NCBI GenBank assembly: GCA_013407085.1 | Contig: JACCGJ010020294.1 | Span: forward strand, 50,416 to 114,415 | Origin: Atriophallophorus winterbourni | Lineage: Eukaryota > Platyhelminthes > Trematoda > Plagiorchiida > Microphallidae | Length of the DNA stretch: 64,000 nt | Direction: 5' to 3' | Shown: one piece after another, positions 31,701 through 42,289 of the stretch | Position numbering within the stretch: position 1 is the stretch's first letter | Layout: every line of letters begins with the position of its first letter | Made by a program: the position numbers and the translations under genes | Notes under the pieces: model-generated | Databases searched by the model: none | What the model saw: only the letters and a program-made list of their open reading frames with translations | Told to the model about the DNA's origin: nothing

Positions 31701-33622
31701 TTGTTGGTCTTAATAATTTAGCATTTTTCTAGACTCCAGTTTTAGTTGCACAAAAAGGTTATGAGATTTATCCGTGATGTTTTTACGAGTTTGCGGTTAC
31801 AATTACGGAAATCGTCGGTATCTGCATCCACTGTTCCGGTTAATTCATCAGCGATCAGTTTAAAATGATAAATCTCGATCGCGTGGCGTCCTTGTTAACA
31901 CTACGCAGAAAATTGTAATTTTAATTGGCTGTGTACATATACCCTGAGATAATTTTCGGTACGTTTTCACAGGTGACAATTCCCTGCATTATAAATAAGA
32001 ATGAATGAATGAATGAATGAAAATAGCACACATGCCTGACTTTTATAGATGAATCCCTCACACAGAGAGAACGTCCTTAGTGGTTCTCTCCAAGTGATTA
32101 TTTCGATCAGATTTGTCTGGTAATTTACTTCTAACTTTACTTTGAAGACTCGGCACGTTGGACATATTTGACCGACCTAATCTATTTGCATATTGTTCGA
32201 TGTGTGATAATACACAGCATCTCTCCATTCCAGATACCTTTGCATGCACTACATTCGTAACCCGAATACTCGATTTTTTGCCATCGGAACATGTAGCGCT
32301 TAACAGATATGTGAGATGGCGGAAGGATGATAACCATAAGATAATTTGTTTGCTCCTGTCTCGTCACAACTCGCTAGTACAATTTACTCTAATCAAAATG
32401 AGTTCGTTTGGAACGAAAGATGAAATTTCTGAGTTGTGTGATTGGAAACATCTTCTAACTACGACCTAACTGTACTGATTGCATCTGAATACAAATGATG
32501 CATCATATTTTAGATCGCAAATGGTGTTGAACCGACGAGCTACTGCCATATGAACCGATGCAATTTGGCTGCATTCCACAAAATTCAGTTTTGCAAAGGT
32601 GGTGCAAATGATTGCGTGGCGGAAGGTGATACTTTTCGCTGCACGAGCGGGATCCCGTATTTGGACAATTGCTACCAATTCAGAGATTGTATGTCATAAA
32701 TTTATAATTTTAATATATATATATATAGAGAGAGAGAGAAATAAATTGATAGGAGCTTATTTATGTCAGAAACTAAACAATCCACGTCAGTTATCATAAA
32801 CCAAAATGCTTATTTTTATTTATTTTCATCGCACACCCAAAAATCTCTTTCGTGCTGTTTGCACACGTCAGGTACGTCACAGTAATGATCAGGATCCGCA
32901 TGAGCTTGAAACAGCGGAGGAATGGTAAACAAGTAGCGCTTGTATACCACTATTGGATAAATCTGGTACGACCAACCTGCTCAATCAGATGTGGCCAAAA
33001 ACATATTTAATGGTGAATGTGTGATGGAAATGCCTGCAAATGAGCATTGTCGTTCATAGTTATAGGTCTAATCCAATTACAAAAGTGAGGCATGATGTAG
33101 AAATACAGCAATTATTATGAAAACGTTCCTCGAAACCTCACTGAAACTCTTTTCACTGTCTTCGCAAGATGAAGCCAGTGTGAAGTAAACTGTATTGTTG
33201 ATCATGTGAGTGAAACTTATTACGGAAAAAACTGATCATTTCTTTGAAGAGTTCCATGTAGGTTCTCTGGATCATAATTATCGCAATAGAAACGTACACA
33301 AAATAATGCATCTCGTTACAGTGATTATGGCATTATATACACATTTAAACATTTAATTTCTTTAGTAACGCGTGTAGATGAAGACGGTGCTTATTTTGAG
33401 CAGCATGTGTAATATCGCATATAGTAGCTTTGCTTGGAGCAGTTGCTTTCTGAAAGAAATACCCACAAACTGGTCCCCATTTCGTAATAATCATGAAGCA
33501 TTTTAGTTGATATACGTTGTTTACGTATATGCATGCTCGTAGATCGAAGTTTACTATATTTGTTTCTTACAGGGCTGCACGTGAAATGTCCGAAGATTAC
33601 CAGCAAAGGGATGCATGACAGG
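28747..33622 (+). CDS. secreted cysteine-rich EGF-like modular protein (multi-exon, unfinished)
   Basis: Proposed coding exons are 28747-28813, 28991-29111, 29147-29306, 30773-30825, 30908-31036, 31639-31667, 32514-32688 and 33573-33622, all with AG/GT borders. Exon 1 encodes a signal peptide (MQTIVFIVTILSLVTLSHCC). Exons 2-3 give a domain of unknown family (GCKTTKNMLTVDDFPDGS, NMYCEFVRNGKTIVAT). Exon 5 is a calcium-binding EGF-like module starting DVNECEEAEERSLSLC. Exon 7 is a six-cysteine EGF-like module. Short exons with a Cys-Pro pair precede modules. Phases agree for 1-2-3 and 4-5-6-7-8, but not between 29306 (phase 0) and 30773 (needs phase 2), so an exon is missing or one border is wrong. 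No terminal exon was found. I do not recognise the gene. Secretion is inferred from the signal peptide. Confidence 0.6.
29395..29475 (+). repeat. RTE fragment in an intron
   Basis: The plus strand reads SWEELPLDRLLRELGQQEN, matching SWEELVLDR of the RTE C-terminal region at 25400. It is a short decayed remnant within the intron between exons 29147-29306 and 30773-30825. A more decayed RTE-like stretch may follow at 30140-30300 (HFCRDCSS). Confidence 0.5.
30773..31036 (+). CDS. exon pair encoding a Cys-Pro linker and a calcium-binding EGF-like module
   Basis: Exon 30773-30825 reads CPQKMIVENKEFDKVFT and ends in phase 1 at GTAAGT. Exon 30908-31036 starts in phase 1 with HDVNECEEAEE, contains CKWTKCIDLADGYTCEEGDY, and ends ETCS plus one base before GTAAGT. 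The 129-bp exon is symmetric (phase 1-1), the usual arrangement of EGF modules spread by exon shuffling. DVNEC and the GYTC end are classic marks of a calcium-binding EGF domain; the Cys spacing is slightly unusual. Confidence 0.65.
31639..31667 (+). CDS. 29-bp micro-exon of the secreted-protein gene
   Basis: TTCCAG precedes and GTATGT follows. With the base left by the previous exon it encodes EIEAWRCPHA. The right arm copy (63786-63814, minus) has exactly the same length and borders and encodes EIPYWICPST, keeping W and CP. It changes phase from 1 to 0, which fits the next exon at 32514. Confidence 0.55.
31830..31995 (-). repeat. gypsy-type 3' end remnant in an intron
   Basis: ATTCATCAGCGATCAG, TCTCGATCGCGTGGCG and the following TAATTTTAATTGGCTGTG resemble the region just upstream of and into the right LTR at 20725-20830. 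The same piece is in the right arm at 63465-63640 in reverse. It is followed by a (GAAT)n microsatellite at about 31998-32020. Confidence 0.45.
32514..32688 (+). CDS. six-cysteine EGF-like exon, left-arm copy
   Basis: The exon is 175 bp, after ATTTTAG and before GTATGT, phase 0 in and 1 out. It encodes IANGVEPTSYCHMNRC, then QFCKGGANDCVAEGDTFRC and SGIPYLDNCY. Six cysteines with spacing like an EGF fold are present. The minus-strand copy at 62757-62931 has the same length and borders, all six cysteines, and ten amino acid changes against one silent change. If the GTATGT donor were not used, the frame would stop 12 bases later at TAA, so this could be an alternative last exon. Confidence 0.65.
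32850..33090 (+). repeat. LTR-derived fragment with stem-loop motif
   Basis: TTTCGTGCTGTTTGCACACGTCAGG near 32850 and the following GATCAGGATCCGCATG..CTTGAAACAG correspond to 21500-21570 of the gypsy LTR. The stretch to 33060 resembles the 220-base insertion at 17621-17842 of the left LTR. It lies in the intron between the EGF-like exon and the 33573 exon. Confidence 0.5.
33573..33622 (+). CDS. Cys-Pro linker exon, left-arm copy
   Basis: The exon is 50 bp, after TTTCTTACAG and before GTGAGC. In phase 1 it reads WLHVKCPKITSKGMHDR. The copy at 62237-62286 (minus) has the same length and borders and reads LLHATCPKITTKRMHVM, seven replacements and no silent change. It resembles the CPQKMIV exon at 30773 and may introduce another module that is not found downstream in this arm. 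Confidence 0.5.
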
Positions 33623-34249
33623 GTGAGCTGATATTGCAGAATCTTAACCGAATTCTTGTTTCTAGTCATAAACAAATTTAATAATATGGCTAATATATGT
33701 ATGTTTTAGCAGCAGGCATGTATTAAAGAAACATGATTTGGTTCTAGCTATAATAACCAGTTAAAATATAAGAAGAGAAATTGCGTCGAGTCTAGAGTAA
33801 TTTGTGTTCCTTAGCTGAAATCATTAGAAAACTATGCTAACTTAGATTGCAGTCATTTGTCTCAGGTATCGGTGATTCGATTAAGATGAAAAGGAATTAA
33901 ATCGCGTGATCTGATAAATGGTTGATTGCAATTTTAAAACAAATTACCTAGATTGCAAACCGAAGCTATAATATAACGAATTCTAATCAAATTTTCTTTT
34001 ACGTTCTTTAAGCTACAACGCAGAGCTCCGCAGTTCAATCGCTACGCGCTAAGTCAATCGCGATTCTTGAAACGCGAGACATTTTCAACTGAGGTTGTTA
34101 GCGGTGGACCGTGAAATCTACCGCTTCTGTGTTTTGTAAAATAAACATGATTGGAACACTATCTCCATTTCTCGGAATTTCCCTAATATCGCTGTTTTCA
34201 CGATAATTCATTCGAATCAACACGTTTTGAGGAACTCCGTGGATTACCT

Positions 34250-34600
34250 CATTTGGCACTATTTTTGAGTTTATTTACAGTACGGCAATTAAGCACGGTA
34301 TAATCAAGTTCTATTCACGGTCAAAGATATTCGAGAAACGTTCACAAGTTAGGTGGTGAGCAAAATCAGAAGTAAATCGAAACCGAGCCAAGGTTTTTCA
34401 GTAAATGTGGTATTGAATTGAAGCAACCAAGAAACCGAAAACTGTTCAATTAATGGGCTCAACCGGATACAAATTCGGGTCAATGTCAAAAACCAACTCG
34501 ATTATGTGCTAATTTACCATTCACCAGTCAAAACAAAATAAAATTTCTAATGCACAGTATATCAAAATCAAATTAAGCAAAGGTATTTAAAATGGAATAT
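34250..34600 (+). repeat. repeat B, left-arm copy
   Basis: The segment holding GTGGTATTGAATTG, AACCGGATACAAATTCGGGTCAATGTC and CAACTCGATTATGTGC recurs at about 61275-61600 (minus, right arm). A more diverged copy is at 53200-53480, where it interrupts a CR1 RT. It has no coding content I recognise. It is probably a non-autonomous element. Confidence 0.5.
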
Positions 34601-35329
34601 GACAACGGAAAAATGAGGAAAATGAGATTTCTGGAACATAAACAACAAATTCTGATTAAAATCACTAAAGAATTTCTAATTTGGGGATATCAAATATGAA
34701 CCAGAAGAGAGATTTTACTTATTTCGTGTTCATCATAAGAACGTTTTCATTGAAATTTCATCATTTGCAATTAATTCATAGAAACCTTAAATATAATTAT
34801 AGCTTCAGTCTATCTGCTCGCCAGTCAAGCAGAAAGTTTTAAAACAATATTTGTAGTAATGCACTAACAAGCTATAAATAATTAAAACTAATTTTCGAAA
34901 TAAATGTTTACACAAAACTTTAACATCGAATTCAATCAAAAGGTTGATTACATGCACCGCCCTAGCCGATAGCCTGCTACTTCATTTTCATGAATACGAG
35001 CACTCAATCTGTCCCAAAACATGTTTTAACAAATAAGTGATCAGTTGATATTCATTCTAATTCATTCAAATGTTAGTACACACAACTCAAATGTACCCTG
35101 CATCAGGCATTCCATGTTATCCAACCAGTTTATTTGAGATAGTTATTCCATTCCATTGTACAAGTCCTAACGAAATATTTAAGGTGTCACTCGTGATTGT
35201 CACCGTTTGCGACAACGTCTAGTCTGTGACAACATAAGGCGTTGCGATGAATCATACGTTGTGTTATTATAGGCAAGCAAACTTGCGAATGAAGTATAGT
35301 CGATTCGGTCCTCCTGCATTGTGAATTGA
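34601..35329. other. AT-rich DNA of the duplicated arm, no gene seen
   Basis: The stretch pairs with 60541-61270 of the right arm but shows no coding signal or known element. Confidence 0.45.
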
Positions 35330-35530
35330 AGTTACCAACCTCTTGGCTACTGATCGAAAATCACGACATCAGCGTGCAACTCAGATTGATAGTCCGAATA
35401 CTGCGTGTCCCTTTCGGGCGTTGATAAAGAAATTGTTCTCTCGCGAGTCGGACTGCTTATTCCTTCAAAATGCTATGAAGCATGAAAACATCACGCGCTT
35501 GTGATGTTCATCCGTGATTATATCGAAGAT
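35330..35530 (+). repeat. RTE 3' end fragment, left arm
   Basis: The plus strand reads LLATDRKSRHQRATQ (compare LLAAERRSRRRRATD at 25490) and ends with a decayed CATGAAAACATCACGCGCTTGTGATGTTCATCC. That matches the RTE tail region CATGAAATTCATGCGATTGTGATGTACATCC at 25625. The right-arm partner is 60330-60540 (minus). Confidence 0.6.
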
Positions 35531-35878
35531 ATTGAAAGTGTTAGAATAACCGACTAATCCAAAACCAGGCATAGATTACCTAATTTGTAATGGCCTTCAT
35601 CCAATAAGTTTATTAGTCGAAAGATTCATGTATTCAATGATTCATGGCTTTAAAAAGTGAATACTTTACAAGGATATGAATAAAAATGTGGAAAATCAAG
35701 TTATATTAAGAGTAGAGTTTATAAAATGCATGCCTCACGTGTGATGTTTGTTTGTATAGGTCGGTCCAAGTTTCCGGAATCCTGATCGTACTGTCTCTAC
35801 CTGACGAGATCAAAGAGAACCAAATAGTTCGTGTGTTGTGTGTTATAGACGGTGAATGAACTATCGATGAAGCTTCAA

Positions 35879-36660
35879 TCAAGCTCGATCGTAAGTGCCT
35901 ATTGTGATTGTGTGGTTGTAAGGATTACACGGCGGGTGTGATTGAGGAGTAATGACCCTTGATGGATTTGGCGGCTTAGACGCGACGAAAGTTGGTTTAA
36001 AACGATCAATAGTAACCGTGTCACGTCGACCACTCTTACCCAAAAAGAAGTATTTTTGTTTAGGCTGAATAACACTGATAAGATGGTTGAAGTGGTTTAC
36101 GAACAGAGTCAAATCGCACAAAATAAAAATCATACGTATCAAGATGATGTGATTTCTGTTGGTGGAGTTTGCGCTGACCAGGAGGCGTAAAATCCGATTC
36201 GGACGTAAACGGTCGCAATCGGATAATGTAATCCAACATACAAAGTAATGACTGTCAGGGTAAAACGAGTTCACCGGGAAGACACAAGTTAGTTCCAAAA
36301 ATTAACTCTGCGCTGAGCACTGCATGTCCTCATTGATAGTAGAACGAATTCCAAGAAGAACAAGTGGTAAGTTCTCAGCCCATCTATTTGGATCGGGCTG
36401 ACAAGCTAAAGAGGCTTTGAGTTGACGTTGTAAGCGTTCAACTAATCCAAGGAGTCGAGGCAAACCTCGGAACAATTTCGATTGAAACTGAGCGCCACCG
36501 TGGGTTGTGATGATAGATGGCGTGCTAAAATTGGCAATCCAGTGTTCGACTAAGGCGCGTGCTACTGTCGCCAAACATGTCTTTGATCGCAACAAAAATC
36601 GACCAACGAGTAAAGCGATCAAAGGACGAATGACCCGACGATGTCATGCACTGTGACTGT
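35879..36660 (-). pseudogene. gypsy integrase C-terminal part, left arm
   Basis: Minus-strand reading gives an SIITTHGGAQFQSKLF stretch (consensus TDRGAQF with Asp to His), LLGLVERLQRQLKAS (consensus NGLVERFHRQLKA), NRWAENLPLVLLGIRSTINE, and in another frame a tail with KSGRRDTVTIDRFKP. It belongs to a Ty3/Gypsy element other than the one at 16862-21865, since only integrase is present. The right-arm partner at 59150-59965 reads on the plus strand. Confidence 0.75.
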
Positions 36661-37029
36661 TCGGATATCTCCAATGTACAGTTTTGGATGAAACGGCGGT
36701 GAAAATTGATCATACTGCTATAACGGCGCAATACCGTTGTTGGGATAGGAAAGTCGGCAATCGCCTGGAATATTCTAGGAAGAGGTGTAATACCAGTTCG
36801 ATGTCCAGCGAATAGAATGACTTGATCGCTCTAAAACAATAGGAATGTGTGGCGTACTCCTCTGGGAAGATGCTGGCAATCATAGATTGAAAATATTGAT
36901 TCCTAGATCTGGCTTTTGTGTATGAATCTTCAAGTTTAAAATATTTACGGTGATGCCACGCATTTAGTTTCAAAGTAACTAGATAAATATTCGCCAACGA
37001 TTGTGCTACGATTAGCAAAAACTTGATGT
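36661..37029. other. unassigned stretch with a 102-codon minus-strand frame
   Basis: The frame 36710-37018 has no recognised motif. Only its lower end (to about 36800) has a counterpart in the right arm. The rest is part of an insertion specific to the left arm. Confidence 0.35.
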
Positions 37030-37690
37030 CTTCACGGCAGTGTTGTGTGGTTTACAAAACGACCCGTCAACGTGAAGCATTGCTCAAAAGCATCTAGGGT
37101 ATTTTCATAAATCAAATACTTCCACTGAGAATTAGCACCTATATCAGGACAACAATGGAGTACGCTGTTTAAGCAGGGTCCCGATGGTTAAAAAAGGACA
37201 TGACCTTGGTGCAATGTGTAGACCACCGCGCTACAAAACTGGAGACCGGGCTAAATAACAGGCCATCTGAATCTGTTTTACTTTCCGTGCCGTCGTGTAA
37301 AGGGTGATTTGTCCTGCTGTTCAACATGCTGCATATAGTGGATCACCAAATTGAACACCTATTTCATTGACAGGAATCACGTGGTAGCAGTTCTCGTGGT
37401 GCCAGTTAATTTTCGCACACTCTAGATCAAATTGTCAAATGTTTTTCTTTGATGTCTGAGTTTGTTTTATATACAACTCTCTGTCCCCACATATCATTTG
37501 TGCAGCAAGCCTGAACATATTCAAGGCTGAACTTGACAAGTATTTGGTAATCAAAACCAACCTCGCAAATCAGACTTTCAATCTTCATAAAACATTTGTG
37601 TGGTTTTTGTGCATTCCGTATAATTTTAATATATGTTTACTGTAAACGATTTGCTTTTTGGACCATTAAATCTTTGAATTACTTTGAATT
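37030..37690 (+). pseudogene. CR1 RT C-terminal end with tail
   Basis: The plus strand reads RISTYIRTTMEYAV near 37125, then DHRATKLETGLNNRP near 37220, and ends with a decayed FKAELDKY block near 37520. The 3' end is three units of TTTGAATTAC (37673-37697). It is a 5'-truncated insertion; the right arm lacks its body. Confidence 0.7.
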
Positions 37691-38395
37691 ACTTTGAAGT
37701 ATGAGAATCGTACCAGATGTCAGGAAAGCCGGAGTTATTACAAAAATCTGTAAAGGTGGAAGTCGTTCGGATCTGGCCAATTGTCGCCCTAAGATTCCTT
37801 TCAGCGGTTTCTAACGTATTGGAACGGTTAATGTGTAAAGTTTTATCAACCGCTTTGAGAGCTACGAAATAATTTCCTGGACACAACACTGATTTAGAAA
37901 ATATAATCATGCTTGTCTAACTTGAACGGGACTTTGAACAACTAGACGAAAGCAGTTCGGTATATGTATGTTACTTTGATATATCTAAAAAGTTTTATCG
38001 TATTTATCACTCCTTACTAGTTCAGAAGCTGTAGCATGTTGGCGTCACTGGAAATCTGCTAACATGGTTCGCAACTAAAATGGTTACCGGATTGTATAAT
38101 GTACCCTTTGAGCAGCAACTGACAAGAATTGGGTTGTGCACGTTCGAGCGCAGCCGCATCCTGACATACCGAATAAATTGTATTGGGTCCCAACCGTTCA
38201 GACACCTCTTTAGAATTTTTCCAATTTGCCGACCCGCAGTCATAATCTGACCACTCGAATCCCAAATTCCTGACTGAATAGTCTCCGCAACTTTTATGCA
38301 GTCCGTGTGTGTTCTTCGTGGAACAGCTCACCGTCATAAATTGTTTCATCGTCAAACGAAATGGTCTTCAAATAAATGTTGTGATATTTTATGTT
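37691..38395 (+). pseudogene. CR1 RT fragment with internal deletion
   Basis: The stretch starts VPDVRKAGVITKICKGGSRS (RT block 1), later has SVYVCYFDISKKFYRIYHS in decayed form near 37960 and a GVTGNLLTWFAT block near 38040. It then jumps to the C-terminal region (GLYNVPFEQQLTRIGLCTFE near 38090), skipping the YADD and thumb blocks. The first part pairs with 58445-58860 in the right arm, where the reading instead runs into repeat A. Confidence 0.65.
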
Positions 38396-38744
38396 GAATA
38401 ATACTGTGTTGGACGAAGGTTTATGAAATCCCTCGGTGATTCCTTCTTAGACAGATGCTTGGAAATACTAATTATCAAAACGGATTTGTCTGGTTGAATG
38501 ATCCTCTCTGGATATCACAATTTGAATTACTTTTACTCCTACTTGGAAGCCCATTAAAGCAAATACTAAAGCAAGGAAATGTTTTACCTTCATACACATT
38601 ACCTTTGGTATTGTACAACTGTAGGAATTTGTTTCAACATAAATCTGGAATCTTGAATAAGGGTATCTGTATTAAAAACAAAAAACATTTTTGATCATAA
38701 TTCCATTAAAAAAGTTTCGGTGCAAATTGATAAAACGAACTAAC
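38396..38744. other. no recognised feature
   Basis: About 350 AT-rich bases, absent from the right arm. No motif is seen. Confidence 0.4.
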
Positions 38745-39311
38745 TAATTCCTTAAAGTATATCCTTGTCAATGTTTGATTTACCATTAAAAAGAATAGTT
38801 TGTAAGGTATTGCAAACCTAGGTATCGAAAGAATTATTTTTTTAGAAATTGATTTCATATCGAAGCTACCATCCGTAGAATATTTATATTGACGCAAGTG
38901 TTCAGTAGAGTTCAGTATGCAAATGACAGTTAGAGGTTAACGTGTCAATCAAGCATCTAGAATTTCTTTCGGTGGAGAGATGCTTGGAAGCTCACACCTT
39001 CGTTGAAACGTCTTTTTCGATTTGTCCATGGGAAAAGTTAGACGATCGCGACACCAAGTGATTATGCGGAATCGGTTTAGGGAGCATCTTCTTATAATCG
39101 ATGTTGGAAAAATAAAAATCGGTTTTTCTTCAACAATATCTAGCAAAATATACGAAACAGGTAATATCTTCGAGAATTTTGAGTAGAGTAAGACGGTTTT
39201 CAATGTGTCTTAAAGTGCCAATACAAACCAGTTCACTAGTAATTAGTTCGTAAAAATTGTCCAATGGTCAATCATGGAAACTCACTAGTGTTTCTTATCT
39301 TGCACTATTCG

Positions 39312-39559
39312 GTAAAATTTTAATGATGTTATATACATACATTGTAGGAAAACAATATGAATTAGACTTGTATCAATCAACATATTTAATTCAAATACAA
39401 GACTCCTGGAAATAAGGTGTTCTCGTATGCAATGCCTTGATATGTGAGCTGGAATATTTTGTTGTAGAATACTAGCCAAAGAAACAATTTACCATTTCTA
39501 AGTCATGAATAAACAGAAGACAGCAAGACAGATAAATTTTAACAACAATGTCATCAAAC
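39312..39559 (+). repeat. 248-bp direct repeat, copy 1, flanking a Penelope-like element
   Basis: It is identical in length to 41800-42047, with two base differences seen (GACTCC/GATTCC and TTACCATTTC/TTACCCTTTC). It is part of repeat A. The homologous stretch near 10970-11215 exists once and without a Penelope element. Confidence 0.9.
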
Positions 39560-41799
39560 TTGCAAAGAAATTTGAGTGGAATCGGTTAGAATAGTTTTTG
39601 GGTAACGTTTCACTTCTGACACAGAAGCTTCGCCAGACCAAGGGTGATAGTCAGGACAGGGAACATGATTAAGTAGCGGTCAACCCACCACCACGTATTT
39701 GACCTTACCGCTAAACAGCCTATTGTACGCTTACCGTGTGTCACGTCTCGTGGGAATGACCAGGATCAGTGGTCCATTTTCCTCACCGTGTGTATCCAAA
39801 TCAATCCGATACAAGTGAACACGGTCAAGGTCAGTTGACACAGCTGCCCACATACGTAAAAGTACATTACTAACGGGGTTAAGGTTAACCTATTTTTGAA
39901 GAAAAACAATAATCTAATTAACTAGTAGGTATAAGGTGAATAATAACTATTTACCGTCGCAGTAGTACCGAGCGCCAGATTGTGGAGATTTCTACCCCAT
40001 CCACCTTATTGACTGCCAGTGGACCCGCCTTCGCAATTTCGACCGCCTCCGCATGTAGGCGTTCGCTATACGGTTTAATACCGCGTCTTAATATTTCCAC
40101 ATTGTCTAGATCGACGCTGTGGCCCGTATCTAAAACGTGCTCCGCCAAGGCGGAATCACGAATGAGGGATTGATATTCCCTCGCATCCCGGGGCTGTTTC
40201 CGTACAAGTGTGAATTTCCCTGGAAGTCTGGCCTATGTAAACACCCGAACAGTCCTTGCAGTTGATTCTGTAGATGCTGTTCGTGACGCTAGATAAAGGT
40301 GTCGAGGTGCATCTAGTTTTCCCTTTCTTATAAGTCACGCGTATGTCCTGGTTCAAGATTCTACGTATCGCTTCAGATGTGCATTTTACGTAAGGTATAC
40401 AAACTGTATCTCGCCAATTTTTCTCCGATTTTTCTGACGGGTATCCTTCAACTTTTTGGATAACCGTGGTCAATGAGCCTTTGACGGTGCGCCTGTTTAC
40501 GGTCTCTTTCGTCGCTGCACAGGTGTTCTATCTTATGGAAAATGGAACAAGATATGGAGCTCTTGTCTTGGATGATATCGTAGTACAGCATCTGTATCGA
40601 TAGGTTTCCGGTAGACAGAAGTTTTTATTTTCCCGTCTACTTTTTGAAACAGTCCAAAAATGGAAGATTGCCTGAGCAAGACTCAACTAACCGTAATACA
40701 TTTCATTTAAATAGTTGAAGAATGCCTCTAACTGATCATGATAACAAATGTGTCATCAACATAGACCATAATTTTGGCTTGAGCCCTTCATTGTTAAGGG
40801 CTTTGTTCTCGAAATGCTCCATATACATGTTCGCAAGTACTGGAGATATCGGTGAACCCATCGCCAACCCTTCTTTTTGTCTATATAGTTGCTCATTAAA
40901 TATGAAGTAGTTCATGTTTAGGCAGATCGATACGCCGTTGATAATTTGCTGGACGCTCAAGTTTGTGCGATCTGACAAACTGACATCAGAATCCAAGGCC
41001 TGTCTAGCTAGTTCTAACGCACTTGTTGTATCGACGTTGGTGAACAAAGCGCTAACATCAAAGCTAACCATTATTTCGTCGTGTTCAAAGCCTGACCATG
41101 TTCAAGGCTGAACTTGACAAGTATATGTTGACCAAACCCAACCTTGCACCTGAATACACGTGCTGACTTTCCATGTGTATAAAACATTTGTGTTGTTTTT
41201 ATGAATTCCCTATATTTTTAATCTGTGGTTACTGTAAAGTATTTACTTTTTGGACCATTAAAACTTTGAATTACTTTGAATCAATTGTTACTGACTTTAA
41301 GCGTGCTGCAAAGTCATATGCGTTCTTGATGAACGAGGCTGTATTGCCGACTAAAGGTTTCAACAAAGAAGCCAAATGTCTAGCTAACTCGTGTGCAGGT
41401 GATCCGATACCATCGACGATAGATCTTACAGGAATGCCATCTTTATGTATTTTAGGCAGGCCGTAGAACCTAGGAGTTAGAGTAGACTTGGGATACAGGT
41501 TATACCACAAGCCCTTTCCCAAACTCTCCTTAACGCCACGCAAATACCTAGAGACTACCATTTTGCAGTTATTCATTACCCTTTTCACTTTTCCATTATC
41601 TATCCGTTCATAAGGGCCCTCGGATAAGTGTACCCCAACCTTGTCGACAGCGGAATATGAAGCCAGATGGGTGAACCACCGCGTCTTCAACCTTCGTTGC
41701 AAGAAGCGCGGCGTAGTACCAAGGGATCTGGTGGTAAAACCTCCGGATAATTCACGCAAATCGACAAAGGCGGCCGCGAGCGCATCCAAAGCGTAAAAG
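39560..41799 (-). mobile_element. Penelope-like element with GIY-YIG domain, interrupted
   Basis: Minus-strand order: N-terminal part 41789-41271 (VDKVGVHLSEGPYERI, YPKSTLTPRFYGLPKIHKDG, PVRSIVDGIGSP), RT 41071-40736 (VSFDVSALFTNVDTT, EGLAMGSPISPVLANMYMEH), then the C-terminal region. IYRINCKDCSGVYIGQTSRE near 40230-40280 is the GIY-YIG endonuclease with its CxxC, and AEHVLDTGHSVDLDNVEILR lies near 40090-40145. Penelope-like elements copy RNA with a telomerase-related RT and cut DNA with GIY-YIG. The YxDD box falls in a frame-shifted stretch around 40735 and the GIY-YIG part has a frameshift near 40150. A CR1 tail sits inside. Confidence 0.88.
41080..41276 (+). mobile_element. short CR1 3' end inserted in the Penelope-like element
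   Basis: The plus strand reads FKAELDKYMLTKPNLAPEYT to a stop, then a 3' UTR ending GGACCATTAAAACTTTGAATTACTTTGAATC. It separates SVTIDS from HDEIMVSFDVSA of the Penelope RT on the other strand. It is nearly the same as the 3' end at 37505-37690, so it belongs to that subfamily. Confidence 0.85.
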
Positions 41800-42047
41800 G
41801 TAAAATTTTAATGATGTTATATACATACATTGTAGGAAAACAATATGAATTAGACTTGTATCAATCAACATATTTAATTCAAATACAAGATTCCTGGAAA
41901 TAAGGTGTTCTCGTATGCAATGCCTTGATATGTGAGCTGGAATATTTTGTTGTAGAATACTAGCCAAAGAAACAATTTACCCTTTCTAAGTCATGAATAA
42001 ACAGAAGACAGCAAGACAGATAAATTTTAACAACAATGTCATCAAAC
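41800..42047 (+). repeat. 248-bp direct repeat, copy 2
   Basis: This is the partner of 39312-39559, placed immediately upstream (in element sense) of the Penelope coding region. Beyond it repeat A continues without a break. Confidence 0.9.
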
Positions 42048-42289
42048 GTTCGTACGGACTAAGTTGTCTAGAACGAAGAACTGCAAAAATGTATTCCAAC
42101 TCTTGAAGTTTCTTTGAGGTTCGCTCCAACAACTTCCTCTATGATAGAAATGAGGTAACAAAGGTCTGAAATGAGAGTGTTAACTACACGAGGATCAACG
42201 CCAAGATTATTCGAATTTCCAAAGCACGAAGCAAATTGCCAGTTTAGTCACTCAGGGACAAATGTGCATGCTGGTAGGTGCACTCGGTC

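Larger units (their letters stand above)
31556..39300 (+). repeat. large inverted repeat, left arm
   Basis: The sequence from about 31556 to 39300 matches the reverse complement of 57930-63905. Anchors that pair include the three exons at 31639, 32514 and 33573, the introns 33640-33960, the stretch 34000-35900, gypsy integrase at 36302-36622, CR1 RT at 37690-38070 and repeat A at 38750-39300. Identity by eye varies from about 98 percent (33640-33960) to clearly lower (33390-33570). The arm carries extra insertions, among them 36801-37670 and 38075-38740. Confidence 0.85.

Noticed and set aside
40156..41789. CRISPR-like or phage-type RT with GIY-YIG (bacterial group I/II intron)
   Set aside because: The RT blocks, CxxC-containing GIY-YIG and eukaryotic context are those of Penelope-like elements; no intron structure was seen.
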